This document shows positions 15,204 to 23,234 of a stretch of 34,926 bases of DNA, piece by piece; within the stretch, counting starts at the first letter, position 1, and each line of letters begins with the position of its first letter. The stretch is taken from the NCBI GenBank assembly GCA_026415675.1, contig JAOAGQ010000015.1:1-34926 (forward strand). Reading direction: 5' to 3'. Origin of the DNA: Syntrophorhabdaceae bacterium (lineage in GTDB: Bacteria > Desulfobacterota > Syntrophorhabdia > Syntrophorhabdales > Syntrophorhabdaceae). The position numbers and the translations under genes are program-made. The notes below the pieces were generated by a model, which was not told the DNA's origin, made no database searches, and worked only from the letters and a program-made list of their open reading frames with translations.

Positions 15204-17625
15204 CATAAATGCTTTACAGAAATCCCTTTTAAACAATCTCACATACGGACTTGCCAAGGACATGTACTCGGCGACATCGAGGGACAAATATAGCGCCCTT
15301 GTTCTGTCTGTAAGGGATATCATAGTGGAGAGGTGGATCAAGACACAGCAGAGATACTACGATGTGGACACGAAGAGGATATATTACCTCTCCCTTGAAT
15401 TCCTCCTTGGGAGGCTTTTAAAGAATTACATAATAAACCTCAATATGCTTGGTCTTTACGATGAAGCTTTAAATGTCCTCGGCATCACCTTAGAAGAAGC
15501 CCAGGAGCTTGAGTATGATGCAGGGCTCGGTAACGGCGGTCTGGGGAGGCTTGCCGCCTGTTTTCTTGACTCCATGGCAACCCTTAAATATCCCGGCTAT
15601 GGATACGGTATACGTTACGAATTTGGCATATTCTTTCAGAGGATAAAGGACGGATATCAGGTGGAGGCCCCGGATAACTGGTTGAGATACGGGAACCTTT
15701 GGGAGTTTCCAAGACCTGAACTCATCTACCCTGTGAGATTTTACGGTAAGGTGGATGTCTCAAAGACCTCGAGTTCGAGGATCAGGGTGAAATGGATAGG
15801 GGGGGATGAGGTGATGGCCATGGCCTATGATTATCCCGTCCCGGGATACAAAAATGAGACGGTAAATACCTTACGTCTCTGGGCTGCGAAGTCTACGAGG
15901 GATTTCGATCTCGAATATTTCAATAGTGGTGATTACGTAAAAGCCGTCCAGGACAAGAGTGAGAGCGAAAGTATATCAAAGGTGTTATACCCCAGTGACC
16001 AGTATATATCGGGAAAGGAGTTGAGATTAAAACAGCAGTATTTCTTTGTATGTGCCACACTGAAAGATATCATAAGGAGATACAAAAAATTCCACAATTC
16101 GTATAATCCCTTCCCTGAGAAGGTGGCCATGCAGTTAAACGATACCCACCCTTCTATCGCCATAGCGGAGCTCATGAGGATACTGATAGATGAGGAGGGT
16201 ATCTCCTGGGATGATGCCTGGGGGATTACGAAGAAGACCTTTGGTTATACAAACCACACGGTTCTACCGGAGGCCCTCGAGATATGGCCTGAGAGCCTTT
16301 TCTCAAACCTCCTGCCCCGCCATTTCCTGATTATAGAGGAGATAGATAGAAGGTTTTTGATACAGGTTGAAAAGGAATTCCCCGGGGACAAGGGCAGAAA
16401 GGAAAGGATGAGGATCTTAACGGGTAACAGTGAGAGGACTGTGAATATGGCGAGACTCGCCGTTATAGGGAGCCATACGGTAAACGGGGTCTCCGCCCTC
16501 CATACAGAGATATTGAAACAGACGATCTTCAGCGATTTCTATCAGATGGAGCCCGACAAGTTTCTAAACGTTACAAACGGCATTACCCAGAGAAGGTGGC
16601 TTCTTGAGGCGAACCCCCATCTATCATCCCTTATTAATGAAGCAATCGGTGATGGGTGGGTAAAAAGGCTTGATGAATTGAGGAGGCTCGAACCCCTCGC
16701 AGAGGATAGCGAATTTCGTTTCAAGTTTAGAAAGATAAAGGAGATGAACAAGGTTATCCTCTCCGATTATCTCTACAGGACCTACTGGCTCTCTATGGCC
16801 CCTGAGTTTATCCTCGACTGCCAGATAAAGAGGTTTCACGAGTATAAAAGGCAACTTTTAAACGTCCTCCATGTGATTACCCTGTACAACAGGATAAGGG
16901 AAGGGAGGGTCGACAGGGACATGACCCCGAGAACCGTACTCTTTGCAGGAAAATCTGCCCCGAGCTATTTGATCTGTAAGCTCATCATAAAGCTCATACA
17001 TAACGTTGCCGCCGCATGTGATGCAGACCCCTTTGTGAACGGCAGGCTTCAGGTTGTGTTTGTCCCAAACTACGATGTGAGCCTTGCCCAGAGGATCATC
17101 CCTGCCGCTGAGCTTTCGGAGCAGATCTCAACCGCTGGGTATGAGGCATCCGGTACGGGAAATATGAAATTTACCCTAAACGGTGCACTGACCATAGGCA
17201 CCTTAGACGGCGCAAATATCGAGATAAAGGAGGAGGTGGGAGAGGAGAACTTCTTTTGCTTCGGCCTAAAAAAGGAAGAGATAGAAGATCTTAGAAGCCG
17301 TTATAACCCGAGGAGATATTACGAGGAGAACAGGGAATTAAAACAGGCGATCGACCAGATAAAGGACGGTTATTTTTCCCCGGATGCACCACAACTCTTC
17401 CATCCTGTCATTAATCCTCTCCTTGAAAAGGACCACTATTTTGTCCTTGCCGACTATGAATCCTATGTAAAGTGTCAGGAAGAGGTGGATAGATACTATA
17501 GAGACAGGGATAGTTGGACAAAGATGGCTATATTGAATGTTGCCCGTTCGGGCAAATTCTCAAGCGACAGGGCCATTGAAGAGTATGCGGAGAAGATATG
17601 GAAGGTACACCCTGTCGATGTTTAG
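15193..17625 (+). CDS. glgP: Glycogen/starch/alpha-glucan phosphorylase
   Basis: A cytoplasmic PLP enzyme (EC 2.4.1.1) that releases glucose-1-phosphate from alpha-1,4-glucans. About 810 residues is the full family length. The pyridoxal site is EASGTGNMKFTLNGAL with Lys659, followed by GTLDGANIEI. The N-terminal YYLSLEFLLGR and the region ALGNGGLGRLAACF-like (DAGLGNGGLGRLAACF) are family hallmarks. Two ATGs are in frame (15181, 15193); the second has GGGGGT at good spacing. It is the last member of an overlapping gene run that begins with a sensor phosphatase. No other glycogen genes (glgA, glgB, glgC) are nearby, which is unusual. Confidence 0.95.
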   Translation: MGYDINALQKSLLNNLTYGLAKDMYSATSRDKYSALVLSVRDIIVERWIKTQQRYYDVDTKRIYYLSLEFLLGRLLKNYIINLNMLGLYDEALNVLGITLEEAQELEYDAGLGNGGLGRLAACFLDSMATLKYPGYGYGIRYEFGIFFQRIKDGYQVEAPDNWLRYGNLWEFPRPELIYPVRFYGKVDVSKTSSSRIRVKWIGGDEVMAMAYDYPVPGYKNETVNTLRLWAAKSTRDFDLEYFNSGDYVKAVQDKSESESISKVLYPSDQYISGKELRLKQQYFFVCATLKDIIRRYKKFHNSYNPFPEKVAMQLNDTHPSIAIAELMRILIDEEGISWDDAWGITKKTFGYTNHTVLPEALEIWPESLFSNLLPRHFLIIEEIDRRFLIQVEKEFPGDKGRKERMRILTGNSERTVNMARLAVIGSHTVNGVSALHTEILKQTIFSDFYQMEPDKFLNVTNGITQRRWLLEANPHLSSLINEAIGDGWVKRLDELRRLEPLAEDSEFRFKFRKIKEMNKVILSDYLYRTYWLSMAPEFILDCQIKRFHEYKRQLLNVLHVITLYNRIREGRVDRDMTPRTVLFAGKSAPSYLICKLIIKLIHNVAAACDADPFVNGRLQVVFVPNYDVSLAQRIIPAAELSEQISTAGYEASGTGNMKFTLNGALTIGTLDGANIEIKEEVGEENFFCFGLKKEEIEDLRSRYNPRRYYEENRELKQAIDQIKDGYFSPDAPQLFHPVINPLLEKDHYFVLADYESYVKCQEEVDRYYRDRDSWTKMAILNVARSGKFSSDRAIEEYAEKIWKVHPVDV

Positions 17626-17664
17626 ATAAGATGAACATATGGTGAAAAATAGAAAGGAGTCGAT

Positions 17665-18627
17665 ATGACAGAAAAAAAAGGTGTTAAAAGATTAGTAAAC
17701 TTACCTGAAGTCGAAAGGCTCACCCTGACCATCATAACGGACAACTATTTCGATGCGATAAGACCCGATGCACCAATCGGCAAACGTTACAGGGGAGGGC
17801 CAGGGGAATTGATACATGCGGAGCATGGAATTTCTTTCTATGCGGAGACATATGTAAATAAGAGATCATACAGGCTTATGTTCGATTACGGACCCGACGA
17901 CTATGTCCTTATGAACAACATGGAGAAGCTGAAGATAAACGTGAAAAAGATAGACACCTTCGGTTTGAGTCATGGCCATTTCGACCACTGGGGAGGACTC
18001 CCGGGGCTACTCAAAGAGAACAGGGACAGTATAAAAAAGCATACCCCTCTATATGTGGGGCATGAGACCTTTGCGCGGAGATTCTCTATAAATCCAAAGA
18101 CATCGGAGAAGACGGATCTAAAGCAACTGAAAAGAAAGGAGATAGAAGCCCTCGGCGTGATAGATATCGTGGAGATAAGGGAACCGAAGGAGGCTGTACC
18201 AGGTCTTTGGCTTACAGGAGATATAGAGAGGACAACAGAGTATGAAAAGGGGGCCCCATCCCTTTTCATAAAGAGAAAAGGGGGGCTCGAGAGAGACCTG
18301 ATGCCAGGAGAGCAGGCCTTGATGTGCCATGTAAAAGGTAAGGGCCTGGTCGTCATATCAGGCTGTGCCCATGCAGGTATAGTAAACACCGTAAGGCATG
18401 CCCAGAAGATAACAGGTGTTGAAAAGGTGTATGCTATCGTAGGGGGTTTCCACCTAGTGAACTCCGAGAAGGAGACGATAGAGAGAACCATATCGGACAT
18501 CGAGGCGATGAAGCCCGAATACGTGATCCCCACCCATTGTACAGGTTTTGAGGCACAGGTGATGTTCTCGGAGAGGATGGGGAAACAGTTTATTCTGAAT
18601 ACCGCAGGGACAACGTATACCTTCTGA
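17665..18627 (+). CDS. Metallo-beta-lactamase-fold hydrolase (COG1237-like)
   Basis: A 320-residue MBL-fold protein with a full metal-ligand set: His103, His105, Asp107, His108 (SHGHFDHWGG), His236 (SGCAHAGIVN), His263 (GGFHL) and His291 (PTHCTG). The SGCAHAGIVN and GGFHL motifs resemble the COG1237 group, often annotated as 7,8-dihydropterin-6-yl-methyl-4-aminobenzene 5'-phosphate synthase in relation to archaeal methanopterin synthesis. In bacteria that name is usually an over-annotation, so only hydrolase is claimed here. AAAGGAG precedes the ATG. It lies 39 bp after glgP and 99 bp before a new promoter, so it may be the tail of the preceding unit. Confidence 0.85.
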   Translation: MTEKKGVKRLVNLPEVERLTLTIITDNYFDAIRPDAPIGKRYRGGPGELIHAEHGISFYAETYVNKRSYRLMFDYGPDDYVLMNNMEKLKINVKKIDTFGLSHGHFDHWGGLPGLLKENRDSIKKHTPLYVGHETFARRFSINPKTSEKTDLKQLKRKEIEALGVIDIVEIREPKEAVPGLWLTGDIERTTEYEKGAPSLFIKRKGGLERDLMPGEQALMCHVKGKGLVVISGCAHAGIVNTVRHAQKITGVEKVYAIVGGFHLVNSEKETIERTISDIEAMKPEYVIPTHCTGFEAQVMFSERMGKQFILNTAGTTYTF

Positions 18628-18670
18628 TAAAGACAAAACGACTTATAAAAAGTAGTCAAAAAAAGTTTTA

Positions 18671-18698
18671 TTGATTTTTCCGAAAAATATGTTATCAT
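18671..18698 (+). promoter_or_regulatory. Candidate promoter of the GalB/RraA/Tct operon
   Basis: TTGATT (18671-18676) and TATCAT (18693-18698) are 16 bp apart in the AT-rich gap before the DUF6282 gene. The third gene of the operon encodes a GntR/FCD regulator that may act here, but I could not settle on a convincing operator palindrome. Confidence 0.4.
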
Positions 18699-18753
18699 TA
18701 ATGTTGAACAATTATGGTAAACATCAATGCTACCAAAAGTGGAGGCTATTAAA

Positions 18754-19638
18754 TTGAATACGTTAGAACTTATACGGGATGCGTATGATCTCCATGTCCA
18801 TTCGGCGCCGGATGTGCTTCCGAGAAAATTCGATGACCTTGAGATGGCGCAGAGGGTGATTGTGAAAGGTATGGGGGGCTATGCGATCAAGTCCCATTAT
18901 TTCTGTACCGCGGAGAGGGCAAAGCTGATAAAGAAGATATACCCCACCTGTGATGCGATAGGCACTATCACTTTAAACAGTGCTGTTGGGGGAATAAACC
19001 CCATGGCCGTAGAGATGGCAGGCAGGGCCGGGGCAAAAATCGTCTGGTTTCCCACGGTCGATTCGGAGCATGAACTAATGCATCTATCTAATACCCCTCA
19101 GGAGAAGCTCCCCTACTGGGCGAGGATAAAGAAGGAGATGGAGGCAGAAGGGATACAATCCCCAACGATAAACATCTTAAATGAGGGAAGGCTAAAAGAC
19201 GAAGTCTACGATACCCTTGATGTAATATCTCGATTCAATATGGTCCTCGCCACAAGCCACATTTCAAAGGCAGAGGCCTATGCCCTTGTAAAGGAGGCGA
19301 AGAATAGAAAGGTGGAGCGCATCATCATCACCCATGTCGATTTCCCCTCCACATTCTATTCCATTGAGGAGCAGAAGGAGTTGCTCAAATATGGGGCCTA
19401 TATGGAACACTGTTACACAACACCGGCAACTGGAAAGGTTTTGTGGGAGGTGGCACTGGAGCAGATCAAGGCGATAGGGCCTGCCCATGTAATTATAGGC
19501 ACGGATCTCGGTCAGGCAACGGGCATATTCCCCGATGAAGGGCTCCTCGAATATAGTAACAGGCTTCTGAATTACGGTTTTACAGAAGAGGATGTAAGGA
19601 CCATGCTCGTTGAAAACCCTTCATCCCTTATCAGATAG
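18754..19638 (+). CDS. DUF6282 amidohydrolase-like metal-dependent hydrolase
   Basis: A 294-residue protein matching the DUF6282 group. It carries a ligand series like that of the amidohydrolase superfamily: His14 and His16 (DLHVHSAPD), Lys46, His169, His194 (IITHVDFP) and Asp251 (IIGTDLGQ). The nearby GTITLNSAVGGINP and MEHCYTT segments are also typical. An in-frame ATG lies at 18727 with no ribosome site; TTG 18754 is preceded by GGAGG at 8 bp and gives the usual short N-terminus, so it is preferred. The group has no firmly established reaction. Because it heads an operon with an oxalomesaconate hydratase and an aldolase, a lactonase or hydrolase feeding that route (for example on a pyrone dicarboxylate) is my inference. 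Confidence 0.75.
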   Translation: MNTLELIRDAYDLHVHSAPDVLPRKFDDLEMAQRVIVKGMGGYAIKSHYFCTAERAKLIKKIYPTCDAIGTITLNSAVGGINPMAVEMAGRAGAKIVWFPTVDSEHELMHLSNTPQEKLPYWARIKKEMEAEGIQSPTINILNEGRLKDEVYDTLDVISRFNMVLATSHISKAEAYALVKEAKNRKVERIIITHVDFPSTFYSIEEQKELLKYGAYMEHCYTTPATGKVLWEVALEQIKAIGPAHVIIGTDLGQATGIFPDEGLLEYSNRLLNYGFTEEDVRTMLVENPSSLIR

Positions 19639-19648
19639 AGGGGTTAAT

Positions 19649-20356
19649 ATGGAGAGATACATAGTTAAAAACATTCCAAGGTGTGATGAGGAGATATGCG
19701 AGGAGTTTGCCCGTCTTGGTGTGGCTACTGTCTTTGAGGCCCAGGGGCAGATAGGTCTCATGGAGGAGAGGATAAAACCTATCCAGCAGGGGGTATCAGT
19801 ATGCGGCCCTGCTGTTACCGTTATCTGTCCTGCAGGGGATAATCTCATGATCCATGCGGCGGTAGAATGCTGTCAAAAAGGGGATATCCTCGTTGTCACT
19901 ACGATTGGAGAAGCGAATAAACACGGTATGGTAGGGGAGTTGCTTGTGAGTAGCTTTATGAAAAGGGGTGTTAGGGCCCTTATCATGGATGGGGGTGTCC
20001 GGGATACAATGGAGATTAAAAGGCTCAATTTCCCTGTCTGGACGACGGCTGTTATCTGCACCGGGACGACGAAGAATAAGGCAGGATGGGTAAATGCCCC
20101 TGCCGTGTGTGCCGGGGTGATCGTGGAACCGGGGGATCTCATCGTTGCTGATGATGATGGCGTGGTGGTGGTAAAGAGAGGAGAGATTAAGGAGGTCCTC
20201 GAGAAGTCGTTGGCGAGGAAGAAAAAGGAGGAGGGTACCGCAAAAAAGATTGAGGAAGGCCAGCTCGGTGTAGATTTTTACGGTTTCAGGGATGTATTGG
20301 CAAAACTGGGCGTGAAATACTATGAAACTTTAGAGGATGTGTCGAAAAAGGACTGA
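19649..20356 (+). CDS. RraA-fold class II pyruvate aldolase, probable 4-carboxy-4-hydroxy-2-oxoadipate aldolase
   Basis: A 235-residue RraA-family protein. RraA-type aldolases cleave 4-carboxy-4-hydroxy-2-oxoadipate to pyruvate and oxaloacetate (EC 4.1.3.17) and can decarboxylate oxaloacetate. The aldolase signature is an acidic residue, 20 residues, then Arg-Asp: Glu97 and Arg118-Asp119 (MDGGVRDTME) fit, with Glu in place of the more usual Asp. The end DDDGVVVVKRGE is a family hallmark. ATG 19649, 10 bp after the previous stop and after an AGAGGGG site, is preferred over upstream in-frame alternatives. Its pairing with a GalB-like hydratase two genes later strongly favours aldolase over ribonuclease E inhibitor function. 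Confidence 0.85.
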   Translation: MERYIVKNIPRCDEEICEEFARLGVATVFEAQGQIGLMEERIKPIQQGVSVCGPAVTVICPAGDNLMIHAAVECCQKGDILVVTTIGEANKHGMVGELLVSSFMKRGVRALIMDGGVRDTMEIKRLNFPVWTTAVICTGTTKNKAGWVNAPAVCAGVIVEPGDLIVADDDGVVVVKRGEIKEVLEKSLARKKKEEGTAKKIEEGQLGVDFYGFRDVLAKLGVKYYETLEDVSKKD

Positions 20357-20364
20357 AGAAAGAG

Positions 20365-21006
20365 ATGAGGGATCAGACAGGAAGGGTTTATCAGGAATTA
20401 AAACAGAGGATACTCGATGGTTTCTTCAAGCCTTCGGAGAGTTTGGTTGAGGTCTCCCTTGCCTCGGAATTAAAGGTAAGTCGGAACACCATAAGAAAGG
20501 CACTGCTTAAACTGGAGAGCGAAAACCTGATCGTGATAGAGGAAAACGGGAGGTCAAGGGTCAGGTATTTTACCGCAGAAGAGGTGATGGAATATCTTGA
20601 AGTCAGGGAGTTGCTCGAGGGATTTGTTATAAAGAAGGCAATAGCCCATCTTAAGGATAGCGATATCGATGAGATGCGCGCTATCTTCAGGGATATGGAG
20701 GAGTGCATAGAGAAGGGGGATCTGATCCTTTACTCTCAGAACAACTGGCGTTTCCACGATATCATCTACAGGGCCTGTCCCAATCGACCGGCGGTGGAGT
20801 TGATAACGATGATAAAAAACCAGCTAAAGAGGTACAACATCAAAACCATACTCGTAAAAGGCAGGGGAGAGGATTCCCTTGAAGAACATAGGCGAATCCT
20901 CTCGGCAATAGAGAAAAAGGACGGGAACATGGCGGAGTTGGAGCTTATGCGCCATATCGCCAATTTGAGGGATGTTTTACAGAAACATTTCGAACTGCTC
21001 CAGTAG
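20365..21006 (+). CDS. GntR-family transcriptional regulator (FadR/FCD subfamily)
   Basis: A 213-residue regulator with an N-terminal winged helix (about 5-68; SLASELKVSRNTIRKALLKL is the HTH) and a C-terminal helical FCD domain (about 75-205). Likely metal/ligand residues His131, His175 and His197 are present; the usual acidic first ligand position is Asn127. FCD proteins commonly sense carboxylates and repress the operon they sit in. Starts 9 bp after the aldolase gene, inside the operon. It is the obvious candidate regulator of the adjacent hydratase, aldolase and Tct importer genes. Confidence 0.9.
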   Translation: MRDQTGRVYQELKQRILDGFFKPSESLVEVSLASELKVSRNTIRKALLKLESENLIVIEENGRSRVRYFTAEEVMEYLEVRELLEGFVIKKAIAHLKDSDIDEMRAIFRDMEECIEKGDLILYSQNNWRFHDIIYRACPNRPAVELITMIKNQLKRYNIKTILVKGRGEDSLEEHRRILSAIEKKDGNMAELELMRHIANLRDVLQKHFELLQ

Positions 21007-21021
21007 GAAAAGGGAGGTAAG

Positions 21022-21750
21022 ATGGCAGAGGATAAAAATTATGCAGGACTCGTGATCAGTGCCCATTCAGGAGACTTTGTGTGGAGGGCAGGAGGGGCTA
21101 TTGCACTCTACGCCTCTCGGGGATGGAAGATGAAGATCATCTGCCTTTCCTACGGGGAGAGGGGAGAGTCCGCAAAGTTATGGAAAGAAGGGGGTGTAAC
21201 AATCGAGGAGGTAAAGGCAAAAAGGCATGAGGAGGCCCTTAAGGCCGCTTCAATCTTGGGTGGGGAGGTAGAGTTTTTCGACTGTGGAGACTATCCCATC
21301 GATTTTACAGAGCAACATATGGAAAGGCTCGTTGACATTTACAGGTCTTTGAAACCCCGTTTTATACTGACCCATTCCCTTGAAGACCCTTACAACTTTG
21401 ATCATCCCCTCGCATCAAAGATAGCGCAGAAGGCAAGGATCATAGCCCAGGCCCACGGACATAAGCCCGCAACCGGTGTAATTGGGGCGCCCCCGGTATT
21501 CCTCTTTGAGCCCCACCAGCCGGAACAGTGCAACTGGAAACCTAATCTCTTGCTCGACATCACCCCTGTCTGGGATAAAAAGAGGAAGGCCTTTGAGGTG
21601 CTGGAGGCACAGGAGTATCTCTGGGAATATTATACGAGGGTCGCATTGAACAGGGGTGTCCAGGCCGCAAGGAATTCGGAGTATAAGGATATAAAATACG
21701 CAGAGGCATACCAGCGTATCTTCCCAGAGGTTACCCACGAATTTAAATAG
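21022..21750 (+). CDS. galB: 4-oxalomesaconate hydratase (GalB-like, PIG-L/LmbE fold)
   Basis: A 242-residue PIG-L-fold protein. The usual deacetylase motif AHPDDE is replaced by SAHSGDFVWRAGG: Zn ligands His15 and Asp18 remain, but Gly17 replaces the Asp that acts as catalytic base in deacetylases. The third ligand is likely His128 in DPYNFDHPLA. Segments LSYGERGESAKLW (42-54), DPYNFDHPLA (122-131), FEPHQPEQCNW (162-172) and LWEYYTRVALNRGVQA (200-215) closely resemble GalB of Pseudomonas putida as I remember it. GalB hydrates 4-oxalomesaconate to 4-carboxy-4-hydroxy-2-oxoadipate (EC 4.2.1.83), the substrate of the RraA-type aldolase encoded upstream. GGGAGG precedes the ATG. Confidence 0.82.
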   Translation: MAEDKNYAGLVISAHSGDFVWRAGGAIALYASRGWKMKIICLSYGERGESAKLWKEGGVTIEEVKAKRHEEALKAASILGGEVEFFDCGDYPIDFTEQHMERLVDIYRSLKPRFILTHSLEDPYNFDHPLASKIAQKARIIAQAHGHKPATGVIGAPPVFLFEPHQPEQCNWKPNLLLDITPVWDKKRKAFEVLEAQEYLWEYYTRVALNRGVQAARNSEYKDIKYAEAYQRIFPEVTHEFK

Positions 21751-21773
21751 AAAAGAAAAAGGAGGAATTTACC

Positions 21774-22748
21774 GTGAGGAGAAGAACATTTTTAATCACC
21801 TTTTCAATCGTTACCATTCTGTTATGTTTCACAACATACGCTGCAGAACAGAACTACCCGACAAAACCTATAAGGGTAATCGTCGGTTTTGGGCCCGGAG
21901 GTGTCGCAGATCTTACTTTAAGGATCGTTGCCCAGAAACTGTCGGCCCAACTTGGACAGCAGATTCTTGTTGAAAATAGACCGAGTGCCGGGGGCATTGT
22001 GGCCGCAGATGCCGTAGCAAAGGCACAACCGGATGGTTATACCCTTCTACTTATGTCCAACGGGAATGCGGTGAGTGCATCTTTATTCAAATCCCTTCCA
22101 TACGATACGGTTAATGACTTTGCCCCTGTATCAACCCTCGGTTTTTTTGACATAGCGATGTTTGCAAAAGCAGATTCAAAATTCCAGACCGTAAAAGATG
22201 TGATCTCCTATGCGAAGGCGAACCCGGGGAAACTGAATATCGGGACGATAAACGTGGGGAGCACACAGAATCTCTCGGCAGAACTGTTTAAGGGGATGGC
22301 CGGGATAGAGGCAACGATAGTACCTTACAAAAATAGCCCCGATGTCCTCGTTGCGTTGAGGGGAAACGATGTCCAGATCGCCTTCGACATGCTTGCCCCT
22401 ATCATATCTCAGTACAAAAGCGGTGTTGTCCGCATCATTGCCATAACTTCGAACCGCCGTTTTTCACCCCTCCCTGACATACCAACGATAGCAGAGAGCG
22501 GTGTTCCCGGTTACCAGGCGTCCTCATGGAATGCGATAGCCGCCCCTGCGAAGACACCAAAAGCGATTATAGACAGGCTAAACAAAGAGATAAATATGGC
22601 CCTTTCCACGCAGGAGGTTAAGACTAAACTTCTCGAAATAGGTGTGACTGCCCAGGGAGGAACGCCGGAGGATCTAAAAAATCTTTTGATTTCCGATATA
22701 AAGAAATGGAGAGGGGTAATAGAGAGGGCAAACATCCCGAAACAGTAA
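21774..22748 (+). CDS. tctC: Tripartite tricarboxylate transporter substrate-binding protein (TctC/Bug family)
   Basis: A secreted 324-residue binding protein. Residues 1-24 form a signal peptide (twin Arg-Arg-Arg start, hydrophobic core, cleavage near TYAAE). The family-defining strand YPTKPIRVIVGFGPGGVADL follows at once, and IAAPAKTPKAIIDRL near the end is also standard. GTG 21774 has GGAGG at 8 bp and is the only sensible start for a signal peptide. Bug proteins bind di- and tricarboxylates, amides or aromatic acids. Lying between the hydratase gene and the two membrane subunits, it should deliver the operon's substrate to the importer. Confidence 0.93.
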   Translation: MRRRTFLITFSIVTILLCFTTYAAEQNYPTKPIRVIVGFGPGGVADLTLRIVAQKLSAQLGQQILVENRPSAGGIVAADAVAKAQPDGYTLLLMSNGNAVSASLFKSLPYDTVNDFAPVSTLGFFDIAMFAKADSKFQTVKDVISYAKANPGKLNIGTINVGSTQNLSAELFKGMAGIEATIVPYKNSPDVLVALRGNDVQIAFDMLAPIISQYKSGVVRIIAITSNRRFSPLPDIPTIAESGVPGYQASSWNAIAAPAKTPKAIIDRLNKEINMALSTQEVKTKLLEIGVTAQGGTPEDLKNLLISDIKKWRGVIERANIPKQ

Positions 22749-22763
22749 CAGGGCAGGGTGGAT

Positions 22764-23231
22764 ATGAAGAATTTAAGAGGAACATTAAGCTCAAAAGACC
22801 TGTGGTCAGGCCTTATCTTTTTTTTCTTCGGGGTGGTCTTTGTCTATTTTGGGAGAAATTACCAGATGGGTACCGCCATGCGTATGGGGCCTGCCTACTT
22901 CCCCACTCTCCTTGGGGCTCTCCTTACGTTTGTTGGGATCATCCTTATGGCAAAGACGTTTATAAAACCAGGGGATAAAGTGGAAAGTATGAGGTATAGC
23001 AAGGTGATATACATAACCTTGGCCAATCTCTTCTTTGCCTTTATGTTGAGGAGGATAGGGGTTGTCTTATCCATCGTACTCCTCGTCCTGATCGGTGCCT
23101 ATGCCAGTCAAAAATTCAAATGGTCATACGCCATGCCTCTCGCCTTAGGGCTTGCTATCGGCTCCGCAATCATATTTGTCCTTCTTCTCCATCTTCCTCT
23201 GCCCATATTGGGGCAGTGGTTCGGAGGTTGA
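22764..23231 (+). CDS. tctB: Tripartite tricarboxylate transporter small membrane subunit (TctB)
   Basis: A 155-residue membrane protein with hydrophobic segments at about 13-30, 44-63, 80-95, 99-114 and 124-144. The MGTAMRMGPAYFPTLLG stretch after the first helix is typical of TctB, the poorly conserved small subunit. ATG 22764 is chosen over GTG 22758 because AGGG lies at workable spacing. It sits directly between tctC and tctA, so the assignment is secure from both sequence and position. Confidence 0.9.
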   Translation: MKNLRGTLSSKDLWSGLIFFFFGVVFVYFGRNYQMGTAMRMGPAYFPTLLGALLTFVGIILMAKTFIKPGDKVESMRYSKVIYITLANLFFAFMLRRIGVVLSIVLLVLIGAYASQKFKWSYAMPLALGLAIGSAIIFVLLLHLPLPILGQWFGG

Positions 23232-23234
23232 TCG

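Noticed and set aside
17665-18627. Dihydropterin/methanopterin biosynthesis enzyme
   Set aside because: The name is commonly transferred to COG1237-like MBL proteins; no pterin pathway genes are in the window, so only the fold and metal site are claimed.
18628-18670. Terminator hairpin after the MBL gene
   Set aside because: Only 4-bp stems could be drawn in this A/T-rich stretch; too weak to call.
17970-18698. Minus-strand open frame of about 242 codons opposite the MBL-fold gene
   Set aside because: It is a shadow of a well-supported gene with all metal ligands; no family motifs in the antisense product.
19649-20356. Regulator of RNase E activity (RraA)
   Set aside because: The aldolase-type Glu/Asp-x20-Arg-Asp pattern and the GalB-like neighbour favour an aldolase; no RNase E link is visible.
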